In this document: piece by piece, positions 11,220-23,600 of the stretch | How positions within the stretch are numbered: position 1 is the stretch's first letter | How the letters are laid out: every line of letters starts with the position of its first letter | NCBI RefSeq assembly: GCF_000208745.1 | Contig: NC_030851.1 | Coordinates: 38,513,769 to 38,577,768, forward strand | Length of the DNA stretch: 64,000 nucleotides | DNA from: Theobroma cacao | Taxonomy: Eukaryota > Streptophyta > Magnoliopsida > Malvales > Malvaceae | Direction of reading: 5' to 3' | Position numbers and translations under genes: made by a program | Notes under the pieces: model-generated | Told to the model about the DNA's origin: nothing | Seen by the model: only the letters and a program-made list of their open reading frames with translations | Databases searched by the model: none

Positions 11220-12345
11220 CAATAATATTGATTTTTTGCAAGACTACAGCACCTCATCAAATGTCCCATGTAAGAAACATCCGCAATCATCTTCCGTTGG
11301 TGTATGTGCGTATTGTCTCAAGGATCGTTTGTTCAACTTGGTTTGCTCAGATTGTGGTGAGCAGCGTTTCTCATCTTGCTCTTGCTCTGAAAACTCCTCC
11401 AACCCTCGAACCTCGTGCACTGGTGAGGTAGGCAGCGTTGGTCGTGTCTCGTTCTTGGTAGAGAATGTAAACAAGGATCAAGTTGCAAATCCAAATTCCA
11501 AGCCTAAAAGCAATACTAATGGAAATAAATCAGACGAAGCTTTCTTGCTCAAGAGGAGCAATAGTAGTTGCATTGAGATCAAGAAAAAGAATGGCTTTTG
11601 GAGAATCGGAAGGTTGTTTAGGAAAAAGAGAGACAAAGATAATCATTGTGGTAAAAGTGTTGGTGGTATTGATGAGAAAAGTGATTTGTGGATTGTTGAT
11701 TACATGGGTGTGTCAAGGTCAAGGTCTCTTTGTAGTTTCAGGGGTGGTGGATTTTTTGGATCGGAAGATGGAAGTGACTTGATGAACTTTTCGGGTGCTA
11801 GGAGCTCAATCTCAGCTGCTAGGAGTTCTGGTGTCAATGGTGGATTGTTTTTGGATCCTGAAAGGAAAAGTGGTTTTGATTGTGAAAGAAGAGACAGTAC
11901 TTTAAAGGAGTTTGATATTGCAGATATTAGAGGTATGAGAAAAAGTGTTGGTGGTGGTGGTCTCTTAGATGTTGATGGTGGTTTTAGTGGAGCAAACAGG
12001 CGGGTGTTTTCTCTCAATGAGAGTTATTTCACTGGTGGGGATGATTCAGGCTTCATTGACTTAAAATTTGACTTTCAATCAGAGTCGAAAGGAGATGTCC
12101 CTGCTGTGAAGAAGGGTGTTTTTTCTGCATTTGGCAGCATGAGGGATGGTGGTGATTTTATGACACATAAATCTGGCCGTTCTATTGATAATGCACTGGT
12201 TGGAGATGAAGCCTTCTGCAATGGAGGTTCATGTAGGCTGACAGTGGATGAAAGAGGAATCAAAAAGAGCAGAAGGAGTTTCAAAGGGTGGCGGTGGATT
12301 TTCAAAGCACCATCCAAATTGGACCAGTCCCGAGAAGAAAATTGA
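11185..12345 (+). CDS. DUF740 / OCTOPUS-like protein
   Basis: A single exon encodes 386 residues. Near the N-terminus (about residues 28-67) is a Cys/His-rich segment (PCKKHPQSSSVGVCAYCLKD, then further Cys pairs) of the kind that opens plant DUF740 proteins. The rest is low-complexity, rich in Ser, Gly, Arg and Lys, with a basic patch near 135-150 (FWRIGRLFRKKRDKD) and a C-terminal conserved motif (SRRSFKGWRWIFKAP). OCTOPUS, the best-known family member, is a polar plasma-membrane scaffold in phloem differentiation; whether this shorter protein shares that role is unknown. No membrane segment or enzyme motif is visible. The start at 11185 is the first ATG in this frame; a short uORF overlaps it. 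The family call is moderately sure, the function open. Confidence 0.75.
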   Translation: MKERGKAVEVNNNNIDFLQDYSTSSNVPCKKHPQSSSVGVCAYCLKDRLFNLVCSDCGEQRFSSCSCSENSSNPRTSCTGEVGSVGRVSFLVENVNKDQVANPNSKPKSNTNGNKSDEAFLLKRSNSSCIEIKKKNGFWRIGRLFRKKRDKDNHCGKSVGGIDEKSDLWIVDYMGVSRSRSLCSFRGGGFFGSEDGSDLMNFSGARSSISAARSSGVNGGLFLDPERKSGFDCERRDSTLKEFDIADIRGMRKSVGGGGLLDVDGGFSGANRRVFSLNESYFTGGDDSGFIDLKFDFQSESKGDVPAVKKGVFSAFGSMRDGGDFMTHKSGRSIDNALVGDEAFCNGGSCRLTVDERGIKKSRRSFKGWRWIFKAPSKLDQSREEN

Positions 12346-12953
12346 AGATCTTGCACTCAACCACTGAACCCTGACAAGGTCGAACCTGAAAACGGCCAAT
12401 CTTTCAAATTTCAATTCTGTGTTCTTTTCATGTCAATTTTGCTCACATACTTTCTTATGTAGATGTAGTTATGTTGATTAATCAAGTATATGAAAGAAAA
12501 GTAGCTAACTTACCATCCCCGACTTTTTAAAATATTTGATTCAATAATAAATATATTTTTTTAAAATATTTAATTTAGTAATAAATATATGTATTTCAAA
12601 TGAAAGTGAAAAATAAGAAAATGCATGTCTTAGCTGTGCACTAATAATAGTGCCATGAGCAAGATCTTAACACAGAATTTGTGGCTCATTGTCATTGCCC
12701 TTTGTTATTCGAGCCCATGTCTTGATAAAGGATTTTTGCACCAAGCCTTGTACATAGTTGTGGCCCTTTGTAGATGGAGCCATCGAGGGCAAAAACTTTC
12801 ACTTAGATTGCTTTAAGCTGGTCCCACGGCCCACAGCCAACAAAAACAAATAGTACCATCCAAAGAAAAAAAAACGAAGACTTTGGGTTTGCTGTGTTTA
12901 TGTTCTGATACAATTTTAGCTTTGCAAGTAACTGATTATTCTTATCTATGGGT

Positions 12954-12959
12954 TTGACC
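12954..12959 (+). promoter_or_regulatory. W-box core TTGACC
   Basis: TTGACC is a WRKY-factor binding core. It lies about 380 bp upstream of the first DUF1262 start codon. Some members of that family respond to defence signals, so WRKY control would fit, but a six-base match alone is weak evidence. Confidence 0.25.
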
Positions 12960-13163
12960 AAAGATTTGTGCAAGGAAACTTCTGTTTTCTGTTGTTGTAG
13001 AGAACTATATTTCACTTATTTTATGATTGATTTTTGGTATGGTCCACTACGAACATGTTGATAAGGTAGCACCCATCTCCGATTATACTTGTCAACCTCC
13101 AGCTAATTCCAACCAATACTAGACGCCATTGGGCTTTTCCTTATCCTTTGAGGAAAGCTTGCT

Positions 13164-13169
13164 TTGACT
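13164..13169 (+). promoter_or_regulatory. W-box core TTGACT
   Basis: A second WRKY-type core about 170 bp upstream of the first DUF1262 start codon. It carries the same caveat as the first. Confidence 0.25.
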
Positions 13170-13340
13170 AGTTCTTGCCAAAAGAAAGCTTGCTTTTACT
13201 TGTATGCTGCTTGTTTATATTTTCTCCCTTACAAACAGGTATGAAGAATGGTATTATAAATTCGGATTCCATAGAAGAGATTGCATAGCAGAAAACTATC
13301 AGTGCAGCACAAGGATAAGCTTTTAGGAATCTAGAAAGAG

Positions 13341-14758
13341 ATGTATGTAACAAGGCCTCTTTCTATGTACAAAAAGTTTCCTTCAACTCTTGCATTACCT
13401 CCACCCGAGGGTCCCAATTCCGGTATTCTGGTAATCCTAGATGAAGAAGCAGAACCAACTTGTTGTTTTGGATTGTGCAAAAGCCATGAACTAGATGGCC
13501 TGCCTTTCCCTCAAAACAAGAAGATAGAGCTCCGCTATTCAAGCGGTTCAGGACAACATGAACACGTTTATCATAAACCTGTTGCATTCATTCCTGTTCT
13601 TGATCAGCCGTTGTCCTCTAATCGGTACTATGTATTGAAATCTCGAGGAAGGCATAAAGGGTACGTATATTTTCATAAATTGTACTCAGTTTTGCTGATA
13701 TATTCTTGAGTCCATAAGGCCGCCAGGGGGCGGTTATTAGTTTATTATCAGCTAATTTGCATTAGGGATATTGTTCTAGATTTGAGAATGGAAATTTTAA
13801 CTCTGATCTTTGAACTGAATAGAGATTATATACTAATCATTGAACTAAATACTCGATGCAAATATATTCTTTTTAATTTGATAACGGGTTCGAATTGGGG
13901 TGCAGGGAAGCATTTACGAATTCAACAGAGGAGGATGCTGTCACTTGCTGTTTCTGCAAGTGTTTTCCCGACATTGAGCCACAGTATGCAGATCATCATG
14001 ACATATATCAACAATTTGAGATATGTCCTCGAAGTAGGGGTGGCTTTGTTGCCAAATCTGTAGCCCCAGATGGGGTCCCTCCAAAATTCTTAAGGAGAAA
14101 AGGCTGGGGAGTATCCATCTCAACTCCTCATGGTTTCAGATTAGGTGAAGCACTCGGACTTGACACTGCCCTCCGAGCCCGCCTACCGGAATTCAACGTC
14201 CCATTATCTTGCAAGAGTTCAGAACCTGTGGTTGTTGGAAAATGGTATTGTCCTTTCATTTTTATCAAAGATGGAAGACCAAAAGATCAGATGGCTAGAT
14301 CAATGTATTATGAAATGACACTCGAACAAAGATGGGAACAAATTTATGCATGTGACAATGGCTATAATGAAGATAATGTTGCGACAGTAGATGTTACAGT
14401 TGAAAGAGAAGTAGTTAGAGTTGATGGGATGGAGGCTTTGCAAAACATTGGGAGGGAAATGCTTGATGGGGTGATGTGGTTTAGGAGCTCTAACCAAGTG
14501 GGAGGGGAAGTAGCTGTTGGGTTAAGTATGGCAATTTTTGAGAGAATGAAGTGGGAACAAGAAAGGTTTGGGTGGACTAGTGGGAATGAAACGCAAGAGA
14601 GAATTAAAAGAGTAGAGGAATCTGGAAGAGATGGTGGGTGGAACAAATTTGGGTGTTATGTGTTGGTAGAAAGGTTTGTGTTGAGAAGAATAGATGGAAG
14701 TTTGGCATTGACCTATGATTTCAAGCATACTCATCACATTAGAAGCAAATGGGAATGA
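13341..14758 (+). CDS. DUF1262 family protein, intact copy
   Basis: Two exons, 13341-13660 and 13906-14758, joined by a 245-nt GT-AG intron that splits a Gly codon; 390 residues. The N-terminus MYVTRPLSMYKKFPS followed by PPPEGPNSG and a CCFGLC segment is the signature opening of plant DUF1262 proteins. Other conserved blocks are PLSSNRYYVL, the Cys-rich TCCFCKCFPD early in exon 2, VVVGKWYCPF and the C-terminal LALTYDFKHTH. No signal peptide or membrane segment is seen. The biochemical function of the family is unknown; in Arabidopsis these genes lie in tandem clusters and some respond to defence treatments (general knowledge). A second, broken copy follows 620 bp downstream in the same orientation. 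Confidence 0.88.
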
Positions 14759-15379
14759 TGGTTTCTGCAATTTTTTTTTGTTACTCCAAGAAGTTTCACC
14801 GATCATGATTGTCTAATTTGATTTACATTAGTAGAGTGAGAATATAATTAGGTGATTGTAATTGTAATGAAGTTATTCTTTTTTCTTTGTATTTTCCAAC
14901 GAAATTTGTTTTGTCTTGTACAAAGGACATCATTTATTGGCAAAAGCTCTAGAAAGACAGAGAAAGGATGCAAAAGGAATTTCTTATTTCTGCAGAGAAC
15001 TCTTAGAATATTTAACTTCATATTAGCAAGGAAATTGAAATAAAAAAATGAAATGAAATTTGGGTGTTAGATCTTTTGCCACCTTACCACTAACTGCACG
15101 TTTGGTTTAACGTCAGTCAAGCACCAGCAAATGATGACAAAAAAGGAAAATGCTAGGAGGGGAGAACAAGCATAGCTTTCCTAATTTGTTCCAACCCAGG
15201 ATGAAGAAGAAGCAAGCGTCTGGTACTGTTCCTAGCAGTAATTTTTTAAGTCAATGAAAAGTGCTAGACTGATTAATTATACTGAGGAAGCTGCTGGTTC
15301 CCCCCCACCACCCCAAAAAAAGCGAACAAAGTTTCACAGTCCTGAATAAAACCAAGGAAATTTAAGCTATACAACAGAA
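14759..15379. other. Spacer between the two DUF1262 copies
   Basis: It holds the 3' region of the first copy and the upstream region of the second. No other gene or clear regulatory site was seen. A short C/A-rich run is present near 15300-15320. Confidence 0.5.
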
Positions 15380-16734
15380 ATGTACGTGACAAGGCCTTTC
15401 TCAATGTACAAAAAGTTTGCTTCAGAGCTGTTTTCGCCTCCTCCTGAAGGTCCAAATTTTGGTGTTTTGGTAATCCAAGATGAAGAACCTGAGGTAATAG
15501 TGAGCTGCTGCTTCGGATTGTGCAAATTGAAAGACTATAATGTTAGGGAGCTGCCTTTCCCTCAAAACAAGGAGCTGTTGCTTCAGTATAGAGTATATTA
15601 TAGGGGGGATGATGACTCTGCCAACATCAGGAAATATGATTACTATCCTGTTTTACTCATTCCTGTTCTTAATCAGCCATTGTCATCCAATCGGTACTAT
15701 GCAATACTACCACGTGGGTGGCATAAAGGGTGTGCAATGTTTCTATTTTAAGATAATCTTCATTTCTGTTTGCCTATATTTTTATATTTGGTAAGTTCGT
15801 TTCCTGTAAGGCCAGCATATGTCTAGTATTTTAGGAGTTGATCATGCTTAGATTGATTACATCTACATATACATTCAAACTGACTTGCAGGAAAGCACTC
15901 GCGAGTTCAAAAGAAGAGGACGTGACCACCATTTGTTGTTGCAACTGTATCCATGATGTCGATCCTCAACCTTTCAATCCCTAGGACATATATGAGCAAT
16001 TTGAGATTCATCCTCACAAACAGGGTTCTTTCAATGTCAAATCCGTAGCTTAAGACGGGTTTCCTCCAAATCTCTTAAGGATAAGAGGATTGCAAGTCTT
16101 TACCTCATCATCCAGAATTGCCCAATTGAGTGAAGCCCCAGGCCTTGATGCCACTCTCAGGGCCTGCCTTCCAGAATTGAACTTCCCATTATCCTGTAAG
16201 AGTTCTTCACCTGTGGTTGTAGGAAAATGGTATTCTCCTTTCATGTTTATCAAGGAAGGTATTGTTAAAGATCATATACGCACATCAATGTATTATGAGA
16301 TTACACTTGTGCACAAATGGAAACAAATTTTCGAATGCGAAAATCATGGTAACAAAGGCAATGCTGTGGCTGTGGATGTTAGTGTTCACAAAGAACTGGT
16401 TTCAATTGCTGGAAGAGAGGTGCATGAGAGGAATGTGGCTGACCAAGTGATGTGGTTTAGGAGCTCTAGTGATGCAGGAGGAGAAGTCACTGTGGGGTTG
16501 AGTTTAGCAATTGTTGAGAGAATGAAATGGGAGGAAGAAAGATTTGGGTGGATTAGTGGCAATGAAGAGAAACCAAGTGTGACAAAAGGAGAGGAATATG
16601 CAGGGATTGTTGGGTGGAAGAAGTTTGGTTGTTATGTAGTAGTTGAGAGCTTTATATTGAAAAGAATGAATGGAAGTTTGATATTAACCTATGATTTCAA
16701 CCACACTAAACAAATTAGAAGCAGATGGGACTGA
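15380..16734 (+). pseudogene. DUF1262 family, tandem copy broken by two stops
   Basis: The copy keeps the gene structure of its neighbour: exon 1 15380-15729 (MYVTRPFSMYKKFAS), a 161-nt intron, and exon 2 15891-16734, with the same phase at the junction. In exon 2 the frame, still aligned codon by codon with the intact copy, has TAG at 15982-15984 (just before DIYEQFE) and TAA at 16051-16053 (where the intact copy has Pro in VAPDG). There are no frameshifts, and the downstream part is open to a TGA at 16732-16734 with conserved blocks such as VVVGKWYSPF and LILTYDFNHT. It is therefore a young pseudogene, or encodes a protein truncated to about 150 residues. Sequencing error at both sites is possible but less likely. 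Confidence 0.85.
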
Positions 16735-17626
16735 GAAGATATTACAATCCATTGTATTTTTATGTTCTTATTGTTATTGTATTATATTAGTATTGGTGTG
16801 TGAAGCGATAACTAAACCTACTGTGTTTTCTTTCCAATATGTGTATTTTGCTATGCATGTTTAGTTTCCATTATAGCATTTGTGTTTTGAACTTTGACTT
16901 TGGTAAATGTACTAATCAATGTGAGTGATTGTATTATTTAAGCAATAAAACTAGTTGTACATATATAAATAATTTATATTTGATGCACTATGCACCATTG
17001 GTGAATTAAATGTTATCACATAATTAATGAATAAATTTACAAATTAATAATCTTAAAAAATAATCTTGATGGTTAAGATAATGTATAAATGCTATATATT
17101 GACTATGGATTAAACATAAATCAATTCATTTATTGTTCATTTATACAGTGGGAACTGTGTAAGACCGATTATTATTGTCTTATAATGTAAAGACAACATG
17201 AAAAGTAATTATTTCAAGTAAATTAAACAAATGCTAGTGTTAATGGACACTATATGGGTTTGGGCACGGTTGGACCAAAGCCGAAACAAGTATTAATGGG
17301 CTCAGACAGCAAACAAAAAGAATTAGCGAGTTTTTTTTTTAAAGGAAATTGAAAAAGCAAAACCCTAAAAAATTGCTGCGAGAGAGCACTAAACTGGGTA
17401 AAATTTCAATTTTGCCACTAAGCGCACCTGAGACTGATTTTATTAATCGAAACAAAATTCCACGAACTTGAAACAAGATCCACTTGTTCTGTCTCTCTCT
17501 CTTATTTCTTTCTGTTGTTTTCTTTTTGAGCGGGAAACAAAAACGCAGAGCTGTACGGAAGTAACAGGAAAGCATCATCGGGAAAGTGAAAAGGTAGGGT
17601 TTTCCTTCTCCATTTTGAGTTGAGGG
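16735..17626. other. Intergenic and importin-9 promoter/leader
   Basis: AT-rich DNA after the DUF1262 copy, becoming less AT-rich from about 17250. The last 250 bp before the importin-9 ATG include a telo-box and several CT-rich runs and probably contain the promoter and 5' leader. No TATA box is evident, as is common for housekeeping genes. Confidence 0.5.
17360..17368 (+). promoter_or_regulatory. Telo-box AAACCCTAA
   Basis: AAACCCTAA, the plant telo-box common near the transcription start of ribosomal-protein and other growth-related genes, lies 259 bp upstream of the importin-9 start codon. The match is exact; its role here is inferred. Confidence 0.4.
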
Positions 17627-20600
17627 ATGGCGAATGTGACAGTCGATGAAGATCAACAATGGCTACTGAATTGCTTGTCTGCAACTCTGGACCCTAACCA
17701 AGAGGTCCGTTCTTTCGCCGAAGCGTCCCTTAATCAGGCCTCTCTTCAACCAGGTTTTTCTTTTTCTTTTTCTTTTTATCTCGCTCTTGACTGTTGTGAT
17801 CGTAATTTAAAGCTTACTGATCGTAGCTAGTTGGTTTAATGTACATGTTTGGGATTTGTTTGATTGGTGTTTTTACTACTACTTGTTTTAGGAGAGAAAA
17901 AGAAAAGCATTCAGATAAAAAGCAAAGGATTATAAATAAAATATGTTACAGATAACGAAATGCCTGATATTATTTATATATTGATAATTATTTTTCATAA
18001 TCGGTGTTAGATTTTGATTATTTGTTCATTTTTGATTAATTATTACCTTGCTTTTTACCTTTCACTTTTGCTTTGATAGTGAAATTTTATGAAGCAAAAA
18101 GTAAATTTTAGTAAAAGAATCGTTGAAATAGGTTCTTAATTTAGTCAGGCCCATTGGAAAATAAACGTTACACAATATATATATATATATATATATAATT
18201 GTAATTTTTAACATAATTCATAATATCACAATAAAAACATTCTAGATGAATAGAAATTGACCATTCCTAACGGAACTAATTTAAAACTAGAACCTTTGCT
18301 TGCATTTTAATTAATGAGCTTTATTTATGAGCCATAAACTTGCTTGTTTGCGAGATTTATTTGCAAATATGAATGAGTTGGGTAGCTTTAAGCTTAAAGC
18401 TCAGCTGGTTTATAAACAAGCTGAATTTTTAAACTCGAGGTTTGTGTTTTTATCTAAATGTATAATTGAAAAGGAGGTAGAGAAAATGGTGTAGTCACTC
18501 AAAGGATTATAGCTTTCCGTGAAGAAATAGATCTTGAAAGAGAAATTTCTTAAAAATAAATGAAGTAACCTCCTTTGCTTTCATGCTCAAGAAATTAAAT
18601 ATAGAGTGGTAGCTGTTTTCTATAAAGCCTCTAGTTCATATATGTAAGAAAACATCCTTGTAAAAATGAAATAATGAAGTTGAGTGAGGGGAAGAATGAC
18701 AAGTGTTTTTGCATACTGGTTTTAGAATGGGAGAAAAAATAGCTGAATATTTGAGAGCTGGAAAAAAAGAGAATTGTTTATAACATGTGACTTTGAAACC
18801 AAGTGTTTTGCAATCCTGCTTCTTAATGACAGTGCAAGAGCTTGCTTTATTTAAATATTTCTATTTCCGCTCCTCATAATAACAGTTAATGAGTAGATTT
18901 ATACATGCATGTGTATTTCTCTCTCTCTCTCTCCATATCTATGCACCTGTGTGTGTGTGTGTGTGTGTATAATGTGATATTACTCTCTGTGTTACTCTTG
19001 GTTTTTAAGAAATCAAGTGTTACCTAGCAGCTTTGATTTCTTCTTAATTATTAATTTTCTTTAAGATATTATTTGTTGAGAGATCAAATCATTCTTTTGT
19101 ATGTTAATGAAAGTAAAATCTCATATAATTAAGGACCAAATGGGCATATTTTGAGGAGGTTGAAATAAGAAAAAAATTTCCTCGACTGCCTGGTATTAGT
19201 GTGTTTTAGTGCCACTGGTTAGTAGTTGGGAGGCTCATAGAGATCAAAATCATTTGGAGCATAAAATCCCGTTTAATTTCCTTTTTAGATATTGTCTCAT
19301 TTGATTTGTATTTTGTAGTGATTATTGATCACATCTTGTCTTGTCCTGAAGGCTTTGGCAGGGGATTATCAAAGGTTGCTGCAAACAGAGATCTTCCATT
19401 TGGACTGCGTCAGATATCCTTTTTTGAAAGCTGATTCACTTAAGTCGTTCGTTCGATTACCTGTTATATTATTTGTTAAAGAATTTCAATGCTAAGCCCA
19501 TTTAATTTGTGTTGGTTGATTCTTACATCACACCCTATCACTCAGAGAAGAATATCTGTCAAATGTTTCTTCAGTTTCATGAAAATTATTATTCTTTTTC
19601 CTATTTTATTTGATGAAGAGAAACCCTACAATGCATATTATATTTATCAACAGCTTATTTCCTTCATACTATTAGAAGAAGAGAGAAAAAAAAGGTGTTG
19701 TGTTGTTTCGTTTTCTCTTTTTGATTATTTAAAAAAATTGCAGGAGTCACACTTGCATGTTCATCACTGAATTGTCTGGTATTTTATATATAATGTGAGG
19801 TTTTTGGTCCTGTAAAGCTTTAACATCTTGTACCTAGCTGCTGTACTTTTGAAGCATTTCATAAAAAAACACTGGCATGAGGGTGATGAATCATTTGAAC
19901 ATCCTGCTGTTTCAAGTGATGAGAAGGTACCTTATGAAATTGGACACTAGAAAAAATTCACTTTTATTTCTTCCTCCCATAAACCTTTTCTTCTCTTTGC
20001 ATATTTAAAATGCATATGGTCTATTTTGTTGTAGCTCTGTATTTGTTGCATACTTTAATGTTGGATCCCTTATGTTTTTGTTTGTGTTTTAGGCCTCATT
20101 TGGTTGGTGAAGAATAATTCTTGATGAAAATTTATTGTGAAAAATTTCCTAAAAAATAACCCGTGTGCGTGTGTGTGTGTTTTAGACCTATTTTGTTGCG
20201 AATTTAAAAAGAATATGATCATATTTGTTGTAGCTGTATATTTGTGCGTACTCTAGGATTTTGTTAGTGTTTTTAGGCCTCATTTGGTTGATGTAAAATA
20301 ACTTTTTAAAGATTTTTTTTTTGTAGTGAACAATTGTCTCAAAAATAACCTACACGTAACTTATATGTATGTGCGTATACATGTGTGAGCACTTGTCTTT
20401 CTAGTTAGATAAAAATATTTGTGCTTTTTGGTTAGTGGATAAATCTAATTGGATAACTTCATCTAAGGAAAATCATTTCCAAAGTTCTATTTTAAATTCT
20501 TTATTTTACTTCACTGACAAAATCATTTTGTTTTAATGAGTTTTCTTCGTGCACACCAAACAATGAAAATTATCTTCCAGGTAATCATTTTTTGTCAACC

Positions 20601-23600
20601 AAACAGAGATAGCTTTCTTTGAGCTTATATAATTTTAATAATCAATTTATGTATACGTTGGCTTCTGAGTTTTACTGGTTGTTTGATAAGAAGTTTGCAT
20701 TATATTTCTTGCTATAGATTGTATTTGTTGGTTTTTGGCCCATATTTAAAATATATATACATCTATGTCGAATAACAAAATTAGCTACAAAACTTTAACT
20801 AAGGCATTCTTGATAATTAGATAAGCTGATAAAGTATTGAGAATTAAACTTTTCAATGATTTGATCTTTTAGTTTGCCTTTAAAATTTTGGTACCACTTA
20901 ATAATACAGTATTTTAAGTGAAAAAGTGTTGAGAATGTTAAGTAATGACCTACTTAATGCATTCAATCAAGATTTTTCTGAGTCAATTACCCTCTATATT
21001 AATTAAAATTTCTTTTATCCCATGCCATTATCTTACTGTTATTTGATTACAAAATATCTACAAAATCTCATATATAAAAATAAATATATTTTAAAATTTC
21101 TCTTATTTTTAATATATATTGTAAAACCCAATTAAAATCTGTTGACTTTCATTTTAAGCAGATGTCAAATATTTTTGGATTTAAACTGCAAATTCAAAGT
21201 TTTGAGGTTTTCTTTTCCTTTTGTGTGTGTGTGTAAACAACACCTAATTTTGGCATTTTGGCAAACAGTGTGATGAAATCAGCAAATCATGTTGCTTGAA
21301 AACAAAAAAACTAGTTGTTGAAATACATGCTTGTCCTGTGAATCTTGGGAAGATTGTGCTTGGATAAAATAGTTTGGGCTTGGAGGCATCCCACTGCTTC
21401 TTTCTATTCAATCATGTGTTGGAGCTTTTACATTTGTTGGCTTTCAATTCTTTCTCATCATATACTTATGTAACTTGCTATTATATTAGCCTCAATGCCT
21501 TCTTGTGTAGTTTCATAATATGCCATTGCATTTTTATTTTGTTGCACTTCTACTTCTAGTGAACTATAATAACTTGACTGAAACATATAATGATGTTTTT
21601 GACTGTTTAGTTATCCTTACATAGTTAATGATAAGTATTAAAAAATTGTTTCTTTTCCTTTTGTGGCTGTTGAGCAGCTCTAGATGTATATATAACTTTT
21701 TGCTTTCTTTCTCTATATTAATTTTTATTTTAAATTTTGAGATGAAACTTATGGATTGGTTTTCCACCTTTAGTTATTGCTAGTTGTAAGAAATTCTGTA
21801 AATATCTTGTATTTAATATACCATGTTGACCTCTATATTAAATCCATCATGATTATACTCTCAGGCAGTTATCCGCGGACTTCTTTTATCAACTTTGGAT
21901 GACTCTAATCGAAAACTTTGCACAGCAATTAGTATGGCTATAGCATCTATTGCGGTTTATGACTGGCCAGAGAGCTGGCCAGACTTGTTGCCATTCCTCC
22001 TGAAGCTGATTGGTGATCAAAGTGATATGAATGGAGGTAAGAAATCATGCATTCATGCTCTGATTAATCCTGTGACTTGTTGTTTCATAATCTTTAACAT
22101 TTTCTTTCGTGGTTCATTGGTGTAATAGTCATCTCGGGTGGCTTACTTTAGATGCTTTATCTTATAATATATTTTTCATATCTAACCCTTTTCCATAAAG
22201 TTATGTATGTTTTCTGATCCAATTATCTATTATTTGTTCTTCTATAATTAATTCTGTCAATCTTCCATGACAGTCACTTTGTGGCTGGAAATATTTTTTT
22301 TCTTCTATTTGTCTTGGTCCTTCCTTTAATCGTATTTGAGCTTATTCTTTCTTAGCCTATCATCATGCCTTGATACATACTTCTTTATTTCTCATGATTA
22401 TGTGCATTGTTAAAGCATTGAATGATGTAAATTTCCTCTATTATTAAAGCATTGAATATGTACATTATGCTTCTTTATTTTCACTTGCTTTTAAGCTTTT
22501 TCGCAATGTAAATTTTCTCTTTTAAATTCAAAAATTGGTTATTTATGATGTCAGCTTTTTAAAAGTTTGGATTCATTTGATTAAAGCATTCCCAAACTTT
22601 GTAGTGCATGGTGCTCTTAGGTGCTTGGCACTTCTTGCTGGGGATTTGGATGACACAATGATTCCAACATTAATACCTTTTCTCTTCCCTTGCTTGTATA
22701 CCATTGTATCATCTTCTCAGGTCAGTTTTCTTTTGCTTTCATTGCATTAATAATGGCTTTAGAGTAGGTCTATCCTTGTTGTGGGGTTTTTTATTTAATT
22801 ACATATAATTTTGAGTTTTATTTTCTGGAGATGAGGATTTTGGAAGTGTGGGATTAGTGGAGTTGTCTTCTTAGGTGCTCATCTGTGCCTGTACATGATG
22901 CACTTGTTACCATATAGAGTGAGCAGTTTATCTTATTTACTGGAGATGAGAATTTTGGGAAGTGTGGAATTAGTGTAATTGTCTGTGCATGTGCTTATTT
23001 GTGTATGTACATGATGCGCTTGTTATGGTATAGAGTGAGCATGGGAGTGGGGGCAGGGTTGAAGCTGTCTAGAGAGTGCTTTACCTGTTCAAGTGTAACC
23101 ACAAATTTAACATTTTTCAAGCATGTACTTATATCATATTACCAAAATTAGTAGTCATATTAACAAATCCCTGCTTTCAGTGGTTGAATGTCATTCTGGT
23201 TACCTAAAAATGTAAGTTAAAGTTATTCTGAAAGAAAAATTCTCATTGTATATGGTGGATTTTTCTTAAAGCTTTTAAGCTGAATTTCATCTTATTTTCC
23301 AGGTCATGAATGGACCCTTGTACATTTATTATTTAATGCATAGGCCATTAGCATTTGGCATAGATGTATTTTGTCCTTCTTAATTGCCAAATCTTAGTAC
23401 ATGATTCTTCTTATTAAACTCTTCTAAAAAATTTTGAATTCTTGGTAAAGATATAGGCATTCTTCAATTTCATTTATTGTGAACTTCAGAAAATAAAAGG
23501 TGGAAACACCTTACATTGTGATAAGACTTGCTTGTGCAGATCTATAACAAATATTTGAGAAGTAAAGCCCTTTCTATAGTTTATGCTTGCATTTCCATGT

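Larger units (their letters stand above)
12346..13340. other. Intergenic between the DUF740 and DUF1262 genes
   Basis: It holds the 3' region of the DUF740 gene, a short imperfect tandem repeat near 12525-12600 (ttaaaatatttgattcaata and a variant), and the upstream region of the DUF1262 gene with two W-box cores. No further gene was seen. Confidence 0.5.

Noticed and set aside
11700..12017. Minus-strand 105-codon frame inside the DUF740 gene
   Set aside because: Shadow of the Gly/Ser-rich coding strand; its Pro/Leu-rich composition is what the complement of that sequence gives.
14362..14806. Several minus-strand frames of 60-94 codons within the DUF1262 exon
   Set aside because: Shadows of the conserved plus-strand exon; no start context or family match.
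17339..17659. Minus-strand frame of 106 codons over the importin-9 start
   Set aside because: Opposite to the importin-9 promoter and first exon; its sequence is low-complexity and unrecognised.
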